DNA of 64,000 nt, taken from Tillus elongatus. Taxonomy: Eukaryota; Arthropoda; Insecta; Coleoptera; Cleridae. The number at the start of each line of letters is the position of its first letter. Positions within the stretch are counted from its first letter, which is position 1. The stretch spans positions 82,595,835-82,659,834 of the forward strand of contig OZ023268.1 of the NCBI GenBank assembly GCA_964006375.1. The letters run 5' to 3'. The position numbers and the translations under genes are program-made. Of the stretch, positions 23,328 through 39,952 are shown piece after piece. The notes below the pieces were generated by a model. It did no database searches. It worked only from the letters and a program-made list of their open reading frames with translations, and had not been told where the DNA came from.

Positions 23328-23655
23328 AGAAATTCGGGACGCAGCAAGTGCGTTATGGTAGCGAATTTTCATTAAATGCTTCAAATTTGAATAGCTCAAT
23401 TTGCTATTAACCTATAAGGTTGACCAAGAAACGAGTTTTTCCGGGAACACTTTAAGTTTACTTTTGGAAATTTTTGTACATTTTCACACAATAAAGTTAT
23501 TTTTATGAAACATGGCACATTGTTTTTACTATATAGGTTATACTGGTAACCAAAATTGATGCCTGCTTTCTTAAAAAGGAAACACATATTTGCAATTAAA
23601 AACATTTTTATGAAAATTCACTACCATAACGCACTTGCTGCGTCCCGAACTTTTT
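23328..23655. mobile_element. HINE-like mirror-image element (copy 1)
   Basis: Best preserved of its class: AAATTCGGGACGCAGCAAGT on the left, AACGCACTTGCTGCGTCCCG on the right, each extended inward by GCGTTATGGTAG(C/T)GAATTTTCAT; about 45 bp of inverted repeat around 235 bases. Its interior matches other mirror elements. Also at 33168-33495. Confidence 0.85.
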
Positions 23656-23682
23656 TGTATTGATTTTGTGTGACTAAAATAG

Positions 23683-27696
<4,014 letters not shown>

Positions 27697-27697
<1 letters not shown>

Positions 27698-27793
27698 AGT
27701 GAATTTTCTTGAAAAAATTCACTAATGAGGAGATCTCGACTTGTTGAAAAAGGACCCATATCCAGGAGGGTCGATTTGAATTTTTATATGTTC

Positions 27794-27881
<88 letters not shown>
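27697..27881 (+). mobile_element. HINE-like block A and (TA)n array (copy 1)
   Basis: TAGTGAATTTTCTTGAAAAA then inverted ATTCACTA, block A (GGAGATCTCGACTT, CCATATCCAGGAGGGT) and (TA)n at 27797-27881. Block B of the same element lies at 30885-31260, after the DD41D insertion. Confidence 0.8.
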
Positions 27882-27883
<2 letters not shown>

Positions 27884-30856
27884 CGTGATTCATTTTCCCG
27901 ATAAAGTCCAATAGCTTCTTTAATCTACACTTTTTGGAAAAAACTTTCAGACAACCTACAATTATTTTCAACTACAGAGCGTGGTCCATATGCCACTGGC
28001 ACTAGGTAGCTTTGTTTTTTAAATTAAACAGCCTATATATTATTGTATTTTTTGCTTTTAAATGAAATTCTAATTAAACATTATAGGAAGTACTATGCCA
28101 TAAGAGCCAATGCTTTTCAAGTTATTCAAGTTTTTTCAAAAAATTTGACAGATGTTCGTTTATATAGTGATGGTGTGAAAAATAATAATTTGTATACAGG
28201 GTGGTTGCTAGAGAGGCGCCCATTTGCTGAAATTCCAATATAAATAACTCGAAAATTTCAAATGGAACACCCTGTATACGAGCACCACAATCAATGCAAA
28301 AATTGATTCTCTTTCAGACGGATATGAGTTTTTTACATGTAGAGCTGATAATTTCTGAGTTGTTCAAAAGTTATCAATTTGATTGCAACTACATGGTTTT
28401 ATGATTGAGTTATGGCTGTTTGCCCCTTGGCTTCTAGCATTCACGAACAGTGTTTCTCTCCATGGAGACAACTAACAATTTTGGCGTTAAAAAGACTCGA
28501 CAAGAAATTTGAGCTGGATTATTCGATGCTTTTCAGGGCATCAAAATAGAAAACCTTTGCTCCAAAAAAATGTTCTTATCAATGATTGAGAGGCTAACAT
28601 TGTTCTGTCAAAAATCTATCACTTTTGCCTGATTATTTTTCCTATAAACTGGACAAATGCAAGCTATTCTCAAATAATACATTCTCGAACTAACCACTTA
28701 AACTCATCTGGGTGGTATCAGCAGATATAATTCTAGTACAGAATGAACATTAACAGTAATGATTTGTTCATTCGTAGAGATTAAACTACTACTAATAGAA
28801 ATTCTCGAATATAAGATCCTGTATATAAGCACCTGAAACAATGCAAAAATTAATTTACCCCCAAATTTATATCCACTTGCTTTCATGTAAAAGCGATACA
28901 TTCTCTAATTTGTTAAAGTTCTCCGGTAAATATTCGAATCACAGAAGATTATTTACTTGGAACTAGTTTCTTTTAAACTGATAATATCTAATGAATAAAA
29001 GAAATAAATGAATGAATAAATAAATGAATAATCAACGAATAACGAGTAATTATTATTTCTGGAATGGATTATAAAAGGTGCTCGAACTGACGACCATTTT
29101 GTTCAAGGCAAAGTTGTAGCCTTCTTCCATATGATCGCTGGACATTGAAAAGCATTCCACCGCAAATTTGCCGAAATGCATCCTGTATTCTCCCTCGCAT
29201 ATCTTCTTGTGTTGTTGGTGGAGTGCGATACACATAATTTTTCAGAAATCCCCATAAAAAGAAGTCACAGCAAGTAAGGTCGGGATACTTTGGAGGCCAG
29301 GCTACTGGTCCACTCCTGCCAATCCACCTTCCTTGGTACTCTTGGTCAAGATGTTGTCTAACTACGGCAGCATAATGCGGTGGAGCACCATCGTGCTGTA
29401 TCCACATATCTTGCCTAACTTGTAGCTGTACATGTTCCATCAAGACTGGTAAATCATTAACCAAGAACTGGTGGTACATTGGTCCATTTAGAGGCTCATC
29501 AAAAAATGTGGTCCAAGAGCGGTATTGCCAATGATTCCACCCCAAACATTAAGCGTCCACCTATTCTGGAAGTTACCAAATCTTGTTACGTGCGGGTTGT
29601 TTTCTGCACAATTTTGTAAATTGTGCATATTTGGGAGTCCGTTATTATGGAGAGGACTCATCCACAAAAATAACTATGGGAAAAAACTCCTGCCCAGCTC
29701 AATTTGATGCACTACCCACTGACAATACCTCATTTCGCGCTAAAAAAAACTTCATTTCCCAGTGCTTGAGCAACTCGGAAGTGGTAGGCATGGTACTTAT
29801 GAGACTTGACAACTCATTGAACTGAGGACTGATCCAGATCTAATGTTTTCGCAAAAGCTCTTTGACTCCGTGTTGGCCCTCAATCACTGATAAAGGAACA
29901 CCAAGCACATCTTCTTTGACGGCAATGTGTTGTTTTTTTGGTGCTCGGTAAAATACAGACGAATTCTGCTCAAATCTATGTTTGAGTCTTTTCTATGATA
30001 AAACTGTCAGCTGTCTTCGCAGAGGATAGCGCTGCTTATAAATACGAAAAGCCAAAAGACAATTTCCAGAACAATCTCCATTTATGTACACCATCTGTTT
30101 TAATTCTTCGGTATTGAAGTTCATTTTTAATTATTTATAGTAACTATAAAAAAAACTACACAATTACTCAACAACGAACAGACAGTGTTGCAAATACTTG
30201 TCAAATTTGATATTTTGGAGAATTATGTTATGAGCAGTGCACACTAGACCAAACGGAAACAATCCAATCATTATATCATGTAGTTGCAACCAAATTGATA
30301 ACTTTTGAATAACTCAGAAATTATCAGCTCTACATGTTAAAAACCCATCTCTATCCGAAAGAGAATCAATTTTTGCATTGATTCAGATGCTCATATACAG
30401 GATGTTCCATTTAAAATCTTCGAGTTACCCTGTATACAAATTATGATTTTTCACACCATCACTAGATAAACAAACACTTGTCAGATACTTTCGCTGAATT
30501 GCAAGTTTCGCGGATGTGGTGTACGAATGATACCAGTACCTGAAAGAAAATCTACATCTGTCACATTTTTTGAAGAAACTTGAATAACTTGAAAAGCATT
30601 GACTTTTATGGCATTGTACTTCCTATAATTTTTAATCAGAATATCATTTAAAATAAAAAAATACAATAATATGCAGATTATTTAATTTAAAAAAACAAAG
30701 TTACCTAGTGCCAGTGACATATGGACGACGGTGTAGCTGAAAATAATTTTAGGTTGTGGACCTTAACATTGTAGAACACTTTTGTCTATAAGTTTTTTAC
30801 AAAAAGTGTAGATTAAAGAAGCTATTGGACCTTATCAGGGAAATGAATCACGTTGT
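27882..30856 (-). mobile_element. DD41D transposon with about 550-bp inverted arms (copy 1)
   Basis: Left arm 27882-28440, right arm 30255-30856, inverted. The ends are ACGTGATTCATTTTCCCG and its complement GGGAAATGAATCACGT. Shared inner runs include GGAAGTACTATGCCATAA/GGAAGTACAATGCCATAA, GTGATGGTGTGAAAAAT and ACATGTAGAGCTGATAATTT. It lies between block A plus (TA)n and block B of one HINE, that is, inserted into the TA array, consistent with the TA target of this superfamily. The transposase is at 29069-30125. Confidence 0.85.
29069..30125 (-). pseudogene. DD41D mariner-type (ITm) transposase (copy 1)
   Basis: Best-preserved transposase of its group. The N-terminal part reads NFNTEELKQMVYINGDCSGN, CLLAFRIYKQRYPLRRQLTV (DUF4817-like helix-turn-helix) with stops. 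The catalytic part, 158 codons open from 29545, reads FFDEPLNGPMYHQFLVNDLP, DMWIQHDGAPPHYAAVVRQH, GPVAWPPKYPDLTCCDFFLW, TPPTTQEDMRGRIQDAFRQI and ends LCLEQNGRQFEHLL. I count 41 residues between the Asp of HDGAPPH and the Asp of TCCDF, the DD41D spacing known from the rosa group. A frameshift near 29530 separates the upstream RWTLNVWGG segment. It would excise and insert the element at TA. Confidence 0.85.
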
Positions 30857-30884
30857 GTGTATATATGTGTGTGCATGTATGTAT

Positions 30885-31305
30885 CACACCGATAACTCAA
30901 AAAATAATGGGTCGTTTTTCGTTGGCTAGGAAAATCGGACCAGTTTTTCCTGTAAAATTTTGTTTCCTTTCGGAAAATGTTTATATTTCCGGAAATAAGA
31001 AAGTAAGGGGAGGCAAATTTGGTACGATGATTTAAATTACAAAAAGTAAACTATGTACCACTGATGACTAGATAAACGCACAAAAGTAAAATTGTGTGTG
31101 GGGATAACAAAATTCTATGTATGTTACAGACAAAGACTATCTTTCTTGGCGCAAAAAGGTCAAGAAATTCCAGAAAAATTACTTTGAAAATTTGATAATT
31201 TTTTCTTTTAAAACGTCAAAGTCGCGATTTGAAACGTCAAAACTGGCAACTTTTAGGCAAAGGACCTGGAGAGAAAATGTTGCAAGAAATATCATGCATG
31301 TTTGT
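30885..31305 (+). mobile_element. HINE-like block B of the split element (copy 1)
   Basis: GTATCACACCGATAACTCAA, AATGGGTCG, GTTGGCTAGGAAAATCGGAC, CGTCAAAGTCGCGATTTGAA and GCAACTTTTAGGCAAAGGAC. It continues the HINE whose block A and TA array are at 27697-27881. Confidence 0.75.
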
Positions 31306-31313
31306 AAGAAAAG

Positions 31314-32040
31314 AAATTCGGGGTGCCAAGTGCGTTATGGTAGCGAATTTTAATTAAATGCTTCAAATTTAAATAGCTGCAATTTAAACGGCATCTTATA
31401 AGTAAGTCGTTGGCGATACAAAATTTCTTTTTTGAATCGAACACCCGTTATATTATTGCATTTTTACATTTTCCATCGAATTGTAATGCATGTTTGTTTT
31501 CAAGTTATTTCAATTGTTTTACAACTTTTCACATTTTTGGCATATATCAAAAATTGTGATACGGCGTTTTTACCAACAAAAATTGGGAGTCTAATGCAAA
31601 TGACGCATGCAGAGAGGTTTTCCTTTATATTGTTTCATGAAAAAATCGACATGCCATGCACCGGCCGCTCTTAAATAGTGACTGAATAAAAAAAAATCAA
31701 ACTGTCTTAACTCAATTGTTTCAAATAGAACAGTCTGTATTTTGTGTTTCAGAAGTGAAGGGTATAATCATAAATGTTTAATAAGTTATTTAAAAAAATG
31801 TTTTCGGATTATCGTGAAAAAATTGTTTGTACATTTTTATGCAAAAAACTTTTTAAGAGTTTTGTCGAAAAGCTTATTTGATGAAATATAGTACATTGTT
31901 TCTACTATATACTATATAGGTTATACTGGTAACCAAATTTGATGCCTGCTTTCATTAAAAAAATACATATTTGCCATTAAAAACATTTTTATGAAAATTC
32001 ACTACCATCACGTACTTGCTGCGTCCAGACTTTTGTATTA
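31314..32040. mobile_element. composite element between two outward HINE 3' ends (copy 1)
   Basis: Left end GGTGCCAAGTGCGTTATGGT with TAGCGAATTTT; right end AATTCACTACCATCACGTAC, TTGCTGCGTCCAGACTTTT. The interior includes the 31390-31740 segment resembling a transposon end (AATAGAACAGTCTGTATTTT) that is also partly present, inverted, at 46900-47080. Confidence 0.6.
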
Positions 32041-32270
32041 AGTTAGAAATTATTCAACCGTTCCGGTCTTTATACCAGTCACATTTTATAAATTCTGACT
32101 CCCTGTATTTTACCCTGCATCCAGACCTTTTGTTTGTTTTTAGTGAATTTTCTTAAAAAAAATTCACTAATGGGGAGATCCCGACTTTTGAATTTTGAAA
32201 AAATTTCTTCAAATGACCGCGAACTAGGCCCCCTAGAACACATATCCGGGGTCCGTTTCAATTTTTATAT

Positions 32271-32366
<96 letters not shown>

Positions 32367-34199
32367 TTATATATATATATATATATGTATCACACCGATA
32401 ACTCAAAAAATAATAGGCCGATTTTGACTAAATTTGGTGTAAAAATTCCTTTTGCAAATGGCTTGGATAAGTTCGTTAGCCAGGAAAATCTGCCCAGGTT
32501 TTCCCGGAAAATTTTGTGTTTTCTTTCGAAAAAAATTTATATCTCCGGAATTAACAAAGTAAGGGCAACCAAATTTGGTACGCTAGTTAATATCCTTATA
32601 GGTAAGCCACCTACCAAAATTTAGCTATGTAGGTCAAAAGACAAAAAAGTTATAGGCATTTAAAGAAAAATAAATTAGGGTTTTCCTCAAAACGTCAAAG
32701 TTGCGATTTAAAACGTCAAAATCGGCAACATTTAGGCAAAGAACTTGAATCTAATACGGGATATGGAAATCAAATGTCTCAAGAAGGATGTTTTACAAAC
32801 TCTGAAGTCTTAGTTTCAACCGTCATTGTCCTTCATTTTACTAAAATGTTTCCAGAAAATTCATTTCAAATAGACCCTTTCTCTGATGCTTGCCAGTAAG
32901 TAGTTTATCATTTAATGGTATATAATTTTTGTCGAATTTTCGTAAAAAATCAATAAAGCTCAATATATCCGTTATTATACAAGATATGAAGAAAATTTGT
33001 ATATATTAATTATAGGGTGTCTTGAGCTACATCTTAAAAAAATATTTCTACAATCACAGGATGGCCCATAAGTCGTTGGTGAGACAATTTTTTTTTTTTT
33101 TTTAATCAAACACGCCTTATGTTATTGCATTTTTGAATTTTTCAGCGATGCATGTTTGTAAGACAAGAAATTCGGGACGCAGCAAGTGCGTTATGGTAGC
33201 GAATTTTCATTAAATGCTTCAAATTTGAATAGCTCAATTTGCTATTAACCTATAAGGTTGACCAAGAAACGAGTTTTTCCGGGAACACTTTAAGTTTACT
33301 TTTGGAAATTTTTGTACATTTTCACACAATAAAGTTATTTTTATGAAACATGGCACATTGTTTTTACTATATAGGTTATACTGGTAACCAAAATTGATGC
33401 CTGCTTTCTTAAAAAGGAAACACATATTTGCAATTAAAAACATTTTTATGAAAATTCACTACCATAACGCACTTGCTGCGTCCCGAACTTTTTTGTATTG
33501 ATTTTGTGTGACTAAAATAGTGCTGCAAATTGAATCATAACTTCCAAATAGCTTTGATAATCTACTCGTTACAGAAAGACATTCTAATGAAATGAAAATG
33601 AAAATTTTAGCGTCCTTGACTTGACCACAAAGAAAATATCCGTATTCCTGTACTCATAAACTTCTGAAACCTGAAACGTGATGTTACTCAAGTTTTAACG
33701 AAAAAATATCAATTTTCATTAAATCACCCCTCATTTGTCCTCTACCCCACGAAGCGATCTTACCTAAAAACACTTCGAATCGTTCCTTTGCCAGGTGCTA
33801 ACTGGATACCCGATTTGAAGATGATATCTCAATTTGTACTACAATACTAACAGACAGACATACAGGACGACAAACCGACCGACCAACGGACAAATAAAAT
33901 TTCGTACCAGAATCAAGTTTTCTGTGTGTTTTGATACTTTATACGCGGTTTTAGCATAAAAAATCGAAGTTTCTGTCACTGATATTTAATCCCCACACAT
34001 TCAACCCTTAATTTGATTTTAGCACAGAATACCGGATGTTTGATGAAATTGAAAGTTTTATAATAAACAAACCCCAAAAAGTTATATTACTCGAGTTTTA
34101 ATGCAAAAATGCCAATTTTCATCAAATCATCCCCAACAATTTTACCGAAATTCCGAACCGTTCGTTTGTCGGTTGCTAACTGTGTACCAAATTTGAAGA

Positions 34200-34453
34200 C
34201 GATATCAATAATAATAATAATAATAATAATATTTATTAATCCACTTATAACAGACCTTATTGGATACGTCAACAAATATAACAGAAAAAATATACAGTCA
34301 GAATAATATAAAACATGACCCTATAAAGGGAAAACAAGTCAAAATAACAAGTATTAATAGTCACTGAAAAGTAGACAATTCAACACAGTGAAAATATACA
34401 TAAAATGCACCACCCTACACACACGCACACAAACAGCATATAAACAACAGATA

Positions 34454-34548
<95 letters not shown>

Positions 34549-36478
34549 CAAGTCTATAAAAAACAAGATACAGCTCACAGGTAATGTACAAAATTATCAG
34601 CCAAAAGTCAAAACACAACCCGTACTTTACCATTATACCCCCTAAAAATCAATTCCGTAAAATTCGTCTATGCTATACAATTCTTTTTCAATTAAAATTG
34701 ATTTTATTTTAAATTTGAATTTATTTTCCCTCAGATCTTTTAGACTATGAGGTAAATGATTGTAAAACACTATTAATTGATTTTTTACCCTTTTTTGTAC
34801 TTAAGCTAGCCGTGTTTGTGGCTGACAAAGGTAAGGTCTTACAGTGCCCCTTGTGTTGTTTGAATGAATTAATTCGCTACCTACAAAAAACTCATAATAT
34901 TTTTTCACAAAACACAAACATTCAAGCACATATAGAGAAGCAAAGGTAAGTATACAATTACTTTTAAATACCCCCTTGCAACTTTCTCTACCCTTCAAAT
35001 TAAAATAGCTCGTATACACGCCTCCTGGAGCACAAAAATTCTATTTGCCTCTACTGAATTGTCCCAGAAGATTACTCCATATCGAATTCTGGACTCCACC
35101 AAACGCATGGTAAGCTGACAGACTGGCGGACACATCCACCGAAGATGAGATTGTTCTTAGCGCATACACGTAACCTGCCACCTTCGCAGCCACCATTTAC
35201 CTTCGCAGCCACCATTTACACATGAGCTCTCCAACTCAAGTCACTGTCCAGCTTCACTACCAAGAACACTATGCTCTCAATTCATTTGCAGATCATTAAC
35301 AGAGAGTTGTGTGTCATGTACTCTATTGAAATCAACGAGGCCTGTTTTATTTACGTTTAAACGCAAACCGTTTTCACCAAACCATCTAAAGCACTAACTG
35401 TCTTTTCTCTTACACTTTTTAGGCCTCTTACCACAAATGAGGTGTCATCGGCGAACAAGATCGTTCTATGTGGTGTTAGACTCGGTACCTCATTCACATA
35501 GACATGAAACAAGAAAGGCCCCAAAACGGATCCCTGTGGCACCCCTCTGTCAATGCTCTCCCATGCGGAATATATTCTTCTGTCTGTTGTTCTGTCAACA
35601 GTCGGCAAACATTGCCTTCTTTCACTCAAGTAGGATCTTAGCAAATCTTGTGTTAGCCCACGAAAACCTAAGGCTTCCAATTTTCCCAACAGTATTTCAT
35701 GCTCCACGCTGTCAAACGCTCTGGATAGGTCCATAAAAACCCCCAAAACCTCCTCCCCCTTATTAATTCCATCCATAACTTCCTCAATCAGTTGGTTCGA
35801 CCTCACTGTCGATCTCTCCCTTAAGTAAGCATTTTGATTTTGATTTATAATGTAATTTTTCTCAAAAAATCAAGCATCCTTGTAGCAATTATTTTTTCTA
35901 TAACCTTAGAGATGTTTGGATTTATAGAGATAGGGCGATAATTAAGCTCCGTCATCGCACCACTCTTCTGTAACAAAATCACAACTGCATTCTTCAAATT
36001 GGTTGGATAAATACCCTGTTCAAACATTTTATTAATTAGCTCTGATAATGGGTCAGCTAGGGTCGGTGCACAATACTTTAACAATGATACCGGCATCTTA
36101 TCAAAACCAACCGCCAAAGTGTTCTTAAGCAACATAATTGTACTTTCTACCTCTTCTCTATCGGTGGGTTTTAAAAACATGGTGTTGCCCAGTGCACTAG
36201 GACTCCTAGAGTCCAAGCTCCTTTCCGGCGCAGTATATTTTGGACACATATTTACCAATTTACTATTCAACGATGTCAATGTGTTCACATAATCTTTCCC
36301 GCCTGCAAAATTCCGCACATAAAAATGTTTATCTCCCCCGTGCTGCCTCCCAGTCAATTTGTTGACAAGTTTCCAGGTTGTTTTTGCTTTGTTCTTTGAG
36401 TCCAAAATATAGTTGGTATTGTTTCTCTTTTTTGCCACCTCTATTTCACGAGTCAACTTATTTTTAAAGTTACAATAA
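34200..36478 (-). pseudogene. LINE C reverse transcriptase (copy 2)
   Basis: Second copy of 24371-26656. The only coding difference I see is Gln to His in the GGDK(Q/H)FYV segment (36325). The (TA)n array in its 3' region (34458-34545) is shorter by about 16 bases. Same shifts as copy 1, so the damage predates the duplication. Confidence 0.9.
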
Positions 36479-37616
36479 TCTTAATTCGTTCTAAAATTAT
36501 CGTGGCTACAGACATACCATACTGGCAGACACAAAAAATTTGCGTTCCCAAATCATGTTTGACACTCCCCACACTTTTTAAGACATTTAAGCGGAAAAAA
36601 AATTTGAAATTTTTGTCACCGGTGCCATACTCCACATGTATTAACGATGTGGAAGTAAAACGGAGGGTGATACTAAGTTTTTTATTATTACTTCCACATA
36701 GTCAATACGTACGGCATCGGCGATAAAAATGTAAAAAATATTCGCCTAAACGTTTTAAAAAGTGTTAAAACCTATAGAAAACATGATTTGGGGAAAATTT
36801 TTTGTGTGTGTCTGTCGGTCTGTATGTCTGCTTTGTAGCCACGATAACTTTAGAACGAACTGAGAGATTCTTCAAATTTGCTGTACAGTTAGGACCCGAC
36901 AAACGAACGGTTCGGATTGTTTTTGGATAAAAAAAGGGAGTAGGGGATGGTTTGGTGAAAATTGACATTTTTTCGTTAAAACTAGAGTAATATAACGTTT
37001 TAGGGTTTGTTTATTAGAAAAATATCAATTTCATCAAACATCTGGAATTCTGTGCTGAAATTAAATTACGTGTTGAATGAGTGGGGGTGGAATATCGGTG
37101 ACAGAATTTTTTTGTTTGCTAAAACGGCGTAACAAGTCGCAAAACATATAGATTCTAGAACGATTTTTTTGTGTATGTCGGCCTGTACGTTTGTCTTTTA
37201 GTAGGTGCAATAACTTTCGAACGAATTGAGTTCTCATCTTCAAATTTGGCATTCAGTTAGCACCCGGTAAAGGAACGCTTCGAATTGTTTTTGGTTCAGA
37301 TCGGGGTAGTGGATAAATGAGGGGTGATTAGGTAAAAATTGACATTTGTTCGTTAAAACTCGAGTAATATAATGTTTCAGAAGTTTATGGGGACAGGAAT
37401 ACGAACATTTTCTTTGTGGTCAAGTCATGAACACTAAATTCATTTAATGAAAATGTCTTTCTGAGGAGAGTAGATTATCACAGCTATGTGGAAATTATGA
37501 TTCAATTTCCAGTACTTCTAGTGAATTTTCTTGAAAAAATTCACTAATGAGGAGATCTCGACTTGTTGAAAAAGGACCCATATCCAGGAGGGTCGATTTG
37601 AATTTTTATATGTTCG

Positions 37617-37709
<93 letters not shown>

Positions 37710-38895
37710 ACGTGATTCATTTTCCCGATAAAGTCCAATAGCTTCTTTAATCTACACTTTTTGGAAAAAACTTTCAGACAACCTACAATTATTTTCAACT
37801 ACAGAGCGTGGTCCATATGCCACTGGCACTAGGTAGCTTTGTTTTTTAAATTAAACAGCCTATATATTATTGTATTTTTTGCTTTTAAATGAAATTCTAA
37901 TTAAACATTATAGGAAGTACTATGCCATAAGAGCCAATGCTTTTCAAGTTATTCAAGTTTTTTCAAAAAATTTGACAGATGTTCGTTTATATAGTGATGG
38001 TGTGAAAAATAATAATTTGTATACAGGGTGGTTGCTAGAGAGGCGCCCATTTGCTGAAATTCCAATATAAATAACTCGAAAATTTCAAATGGAACACCCT
38101 GTATACGAGCACCACAATCAATGCAAAAATTGATTCTCTTTCAGACGGATATGAGTTTTTTACATGTAGAGCTGATAATTTCTGAGTTGTTCAAAAGTTA
38201 TCAATTTGATTGCAACTACATGGTTTTATGATTGAGTTATGGCTGTTTGCCCCTTGGCTTCTAGCATTCACGAACAGTGTTTCTCTCCATGGAGACAACT
38301 AACAATTTTGGCGTTAAAAAGACTCGACAAGAAATTTGAGCTGGATTATTCGATGCTTTTCAGGGCATCAAAATAGAAAACCTTTGCTCCAAAAAAATGT
38401 TCTTATCAATGATTGAGAGGCTAACATTGTTCTGTCAAAAATCTATCACTTTTGCCTGATTATTTTTCCTATAAACTGGACAAATGCAAGCTATTCTCAA
38501 ATAATACATTCTCGAACTAACCACTTAAACTCATCTGGGTGGTATCAGCAGATATAATTCTAGTACAGAATGAACATTAACAGTAATGATTTGTTCATTC
38601 GTAGAGATTAAACTACTACTAATAGAAATTCTCGAATATAAGATCCTGTATATAAGCACCTGAAACAATGCAAAAATTAATTTACCCCCAAATTTATATC
38701 CACTTGCTTTCATGTAAAAGCGATACATTCTCTAATTTGTTAAAGTTCTCCGGTAAATATTCGAATCACAGAAGATTATTTACTTGGAACTAGTTTCTTT
38801 TAAACTGATAATATCTAATGAATAAAAGAAATAAATGAATGAATAAATAAATGAATAATCAACGAATAACGAGTAATTATTATTTCTGGAATGGA

Positions 38896-39952
38896 TTATA
38901 AAAGGTGCTCGAACTGACGACCATTTTGTTCAAGGCAAAGTTGTAGCCTTCTTCCATATGATCGCTGGACATTGAAAAGCATTCCACCGCAAATTTGCCG
39001 AAATGCATCCTGTATTCTCCCTCGCATATCTTCTTGTGTTGTTGGTGGAGTGCGATACACATAATTTTTCAGAAATCCCCATAAAAAGAAGTCACAGCAA
39101 GTAAGGTCGGGATACTTTGGAGGCCAGGCTACTGGTCCACTCCTGCCAATCCACCTTCCTTGGTACTCTTGGTCAAGATGTTGTCTAACTACGGCAGCAT
39201 AATGCGGTGGAGCACCATCGTGCTGTATCCACATATCTTGCCTAACTTGTAGCTGTACATGTTCCATCAAGACTGGTAAATCATTAACCAAGAACTGGTG
39301 GTACATTGGTCCATTTAGAGGCTCATCAAAAAATGTGGTCCAAGAGCGGTATTGCCAATGATTCCACCCCAAACATTAAGCGTCCACCTATTCTGGAAGT
39401 TACCAAATCTTGTTACGTGCGGGTTGTTTTCTGCACAATTTTGTAAATTGTGCATATTTGGGAGTCCGTTATTATGGAGAGGACTCATCCACAAAAATAA
39501 CTATGGGAAAAAACTCCTGCCCAGCTCAATTTGATGCACTACCCACTGACAATACCTCATTTCGCGCTAAAAAAAACTTCATTTCCCAGTGCTTGAGCAA
39601 CTCGGAAGTGGTAGGCATGGTACTTATGAGACTTGACAACTCATTGAACTGAGGACTGATCCAGATCTAATGTTTTCGCAAAAGCTCTTTGACTCCGTGT
39701 TGGCCCTCAATCACTGATAAAGGAACACCAAGCACATCTTCTTTGACGGCAATGTGTTGTTTTTTTGGTGCTCGGTAAAATACAGACGAATTCTGCTCAA
39801 ATCTATGTTTGAGTCTTTTCTATGATAAAACTGTCAGCTGTCTTCGCAGAGGATAGCGCTGCTTATAAATACGAAAAGCCAAAAGACAATTTCCAGAACA
39901 ATCTCCATTTATGTACACCATCTGTTTTAATTCTTCGGTATTGAAGTTCATT
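38896..39952 (-). pseudogene. DD41D transposase (copy 2)
   Basis: Second copy of 29069-30125, identical by eye including the frameshift near 39357. The surrounding arms are at 37709-38267 and 40082-40683. The two substitutions noted at 40389 and 40470 lie in the right arm. Confidence 0.9.

Noticed and set aside
23328..23655. Ordinary TIR MITE family
   Set aside because: Considered first, but the same terminus ends one-sided copies with a different 5' end and a TA core, so a HINE-type origin with mirror derivatives explains more.
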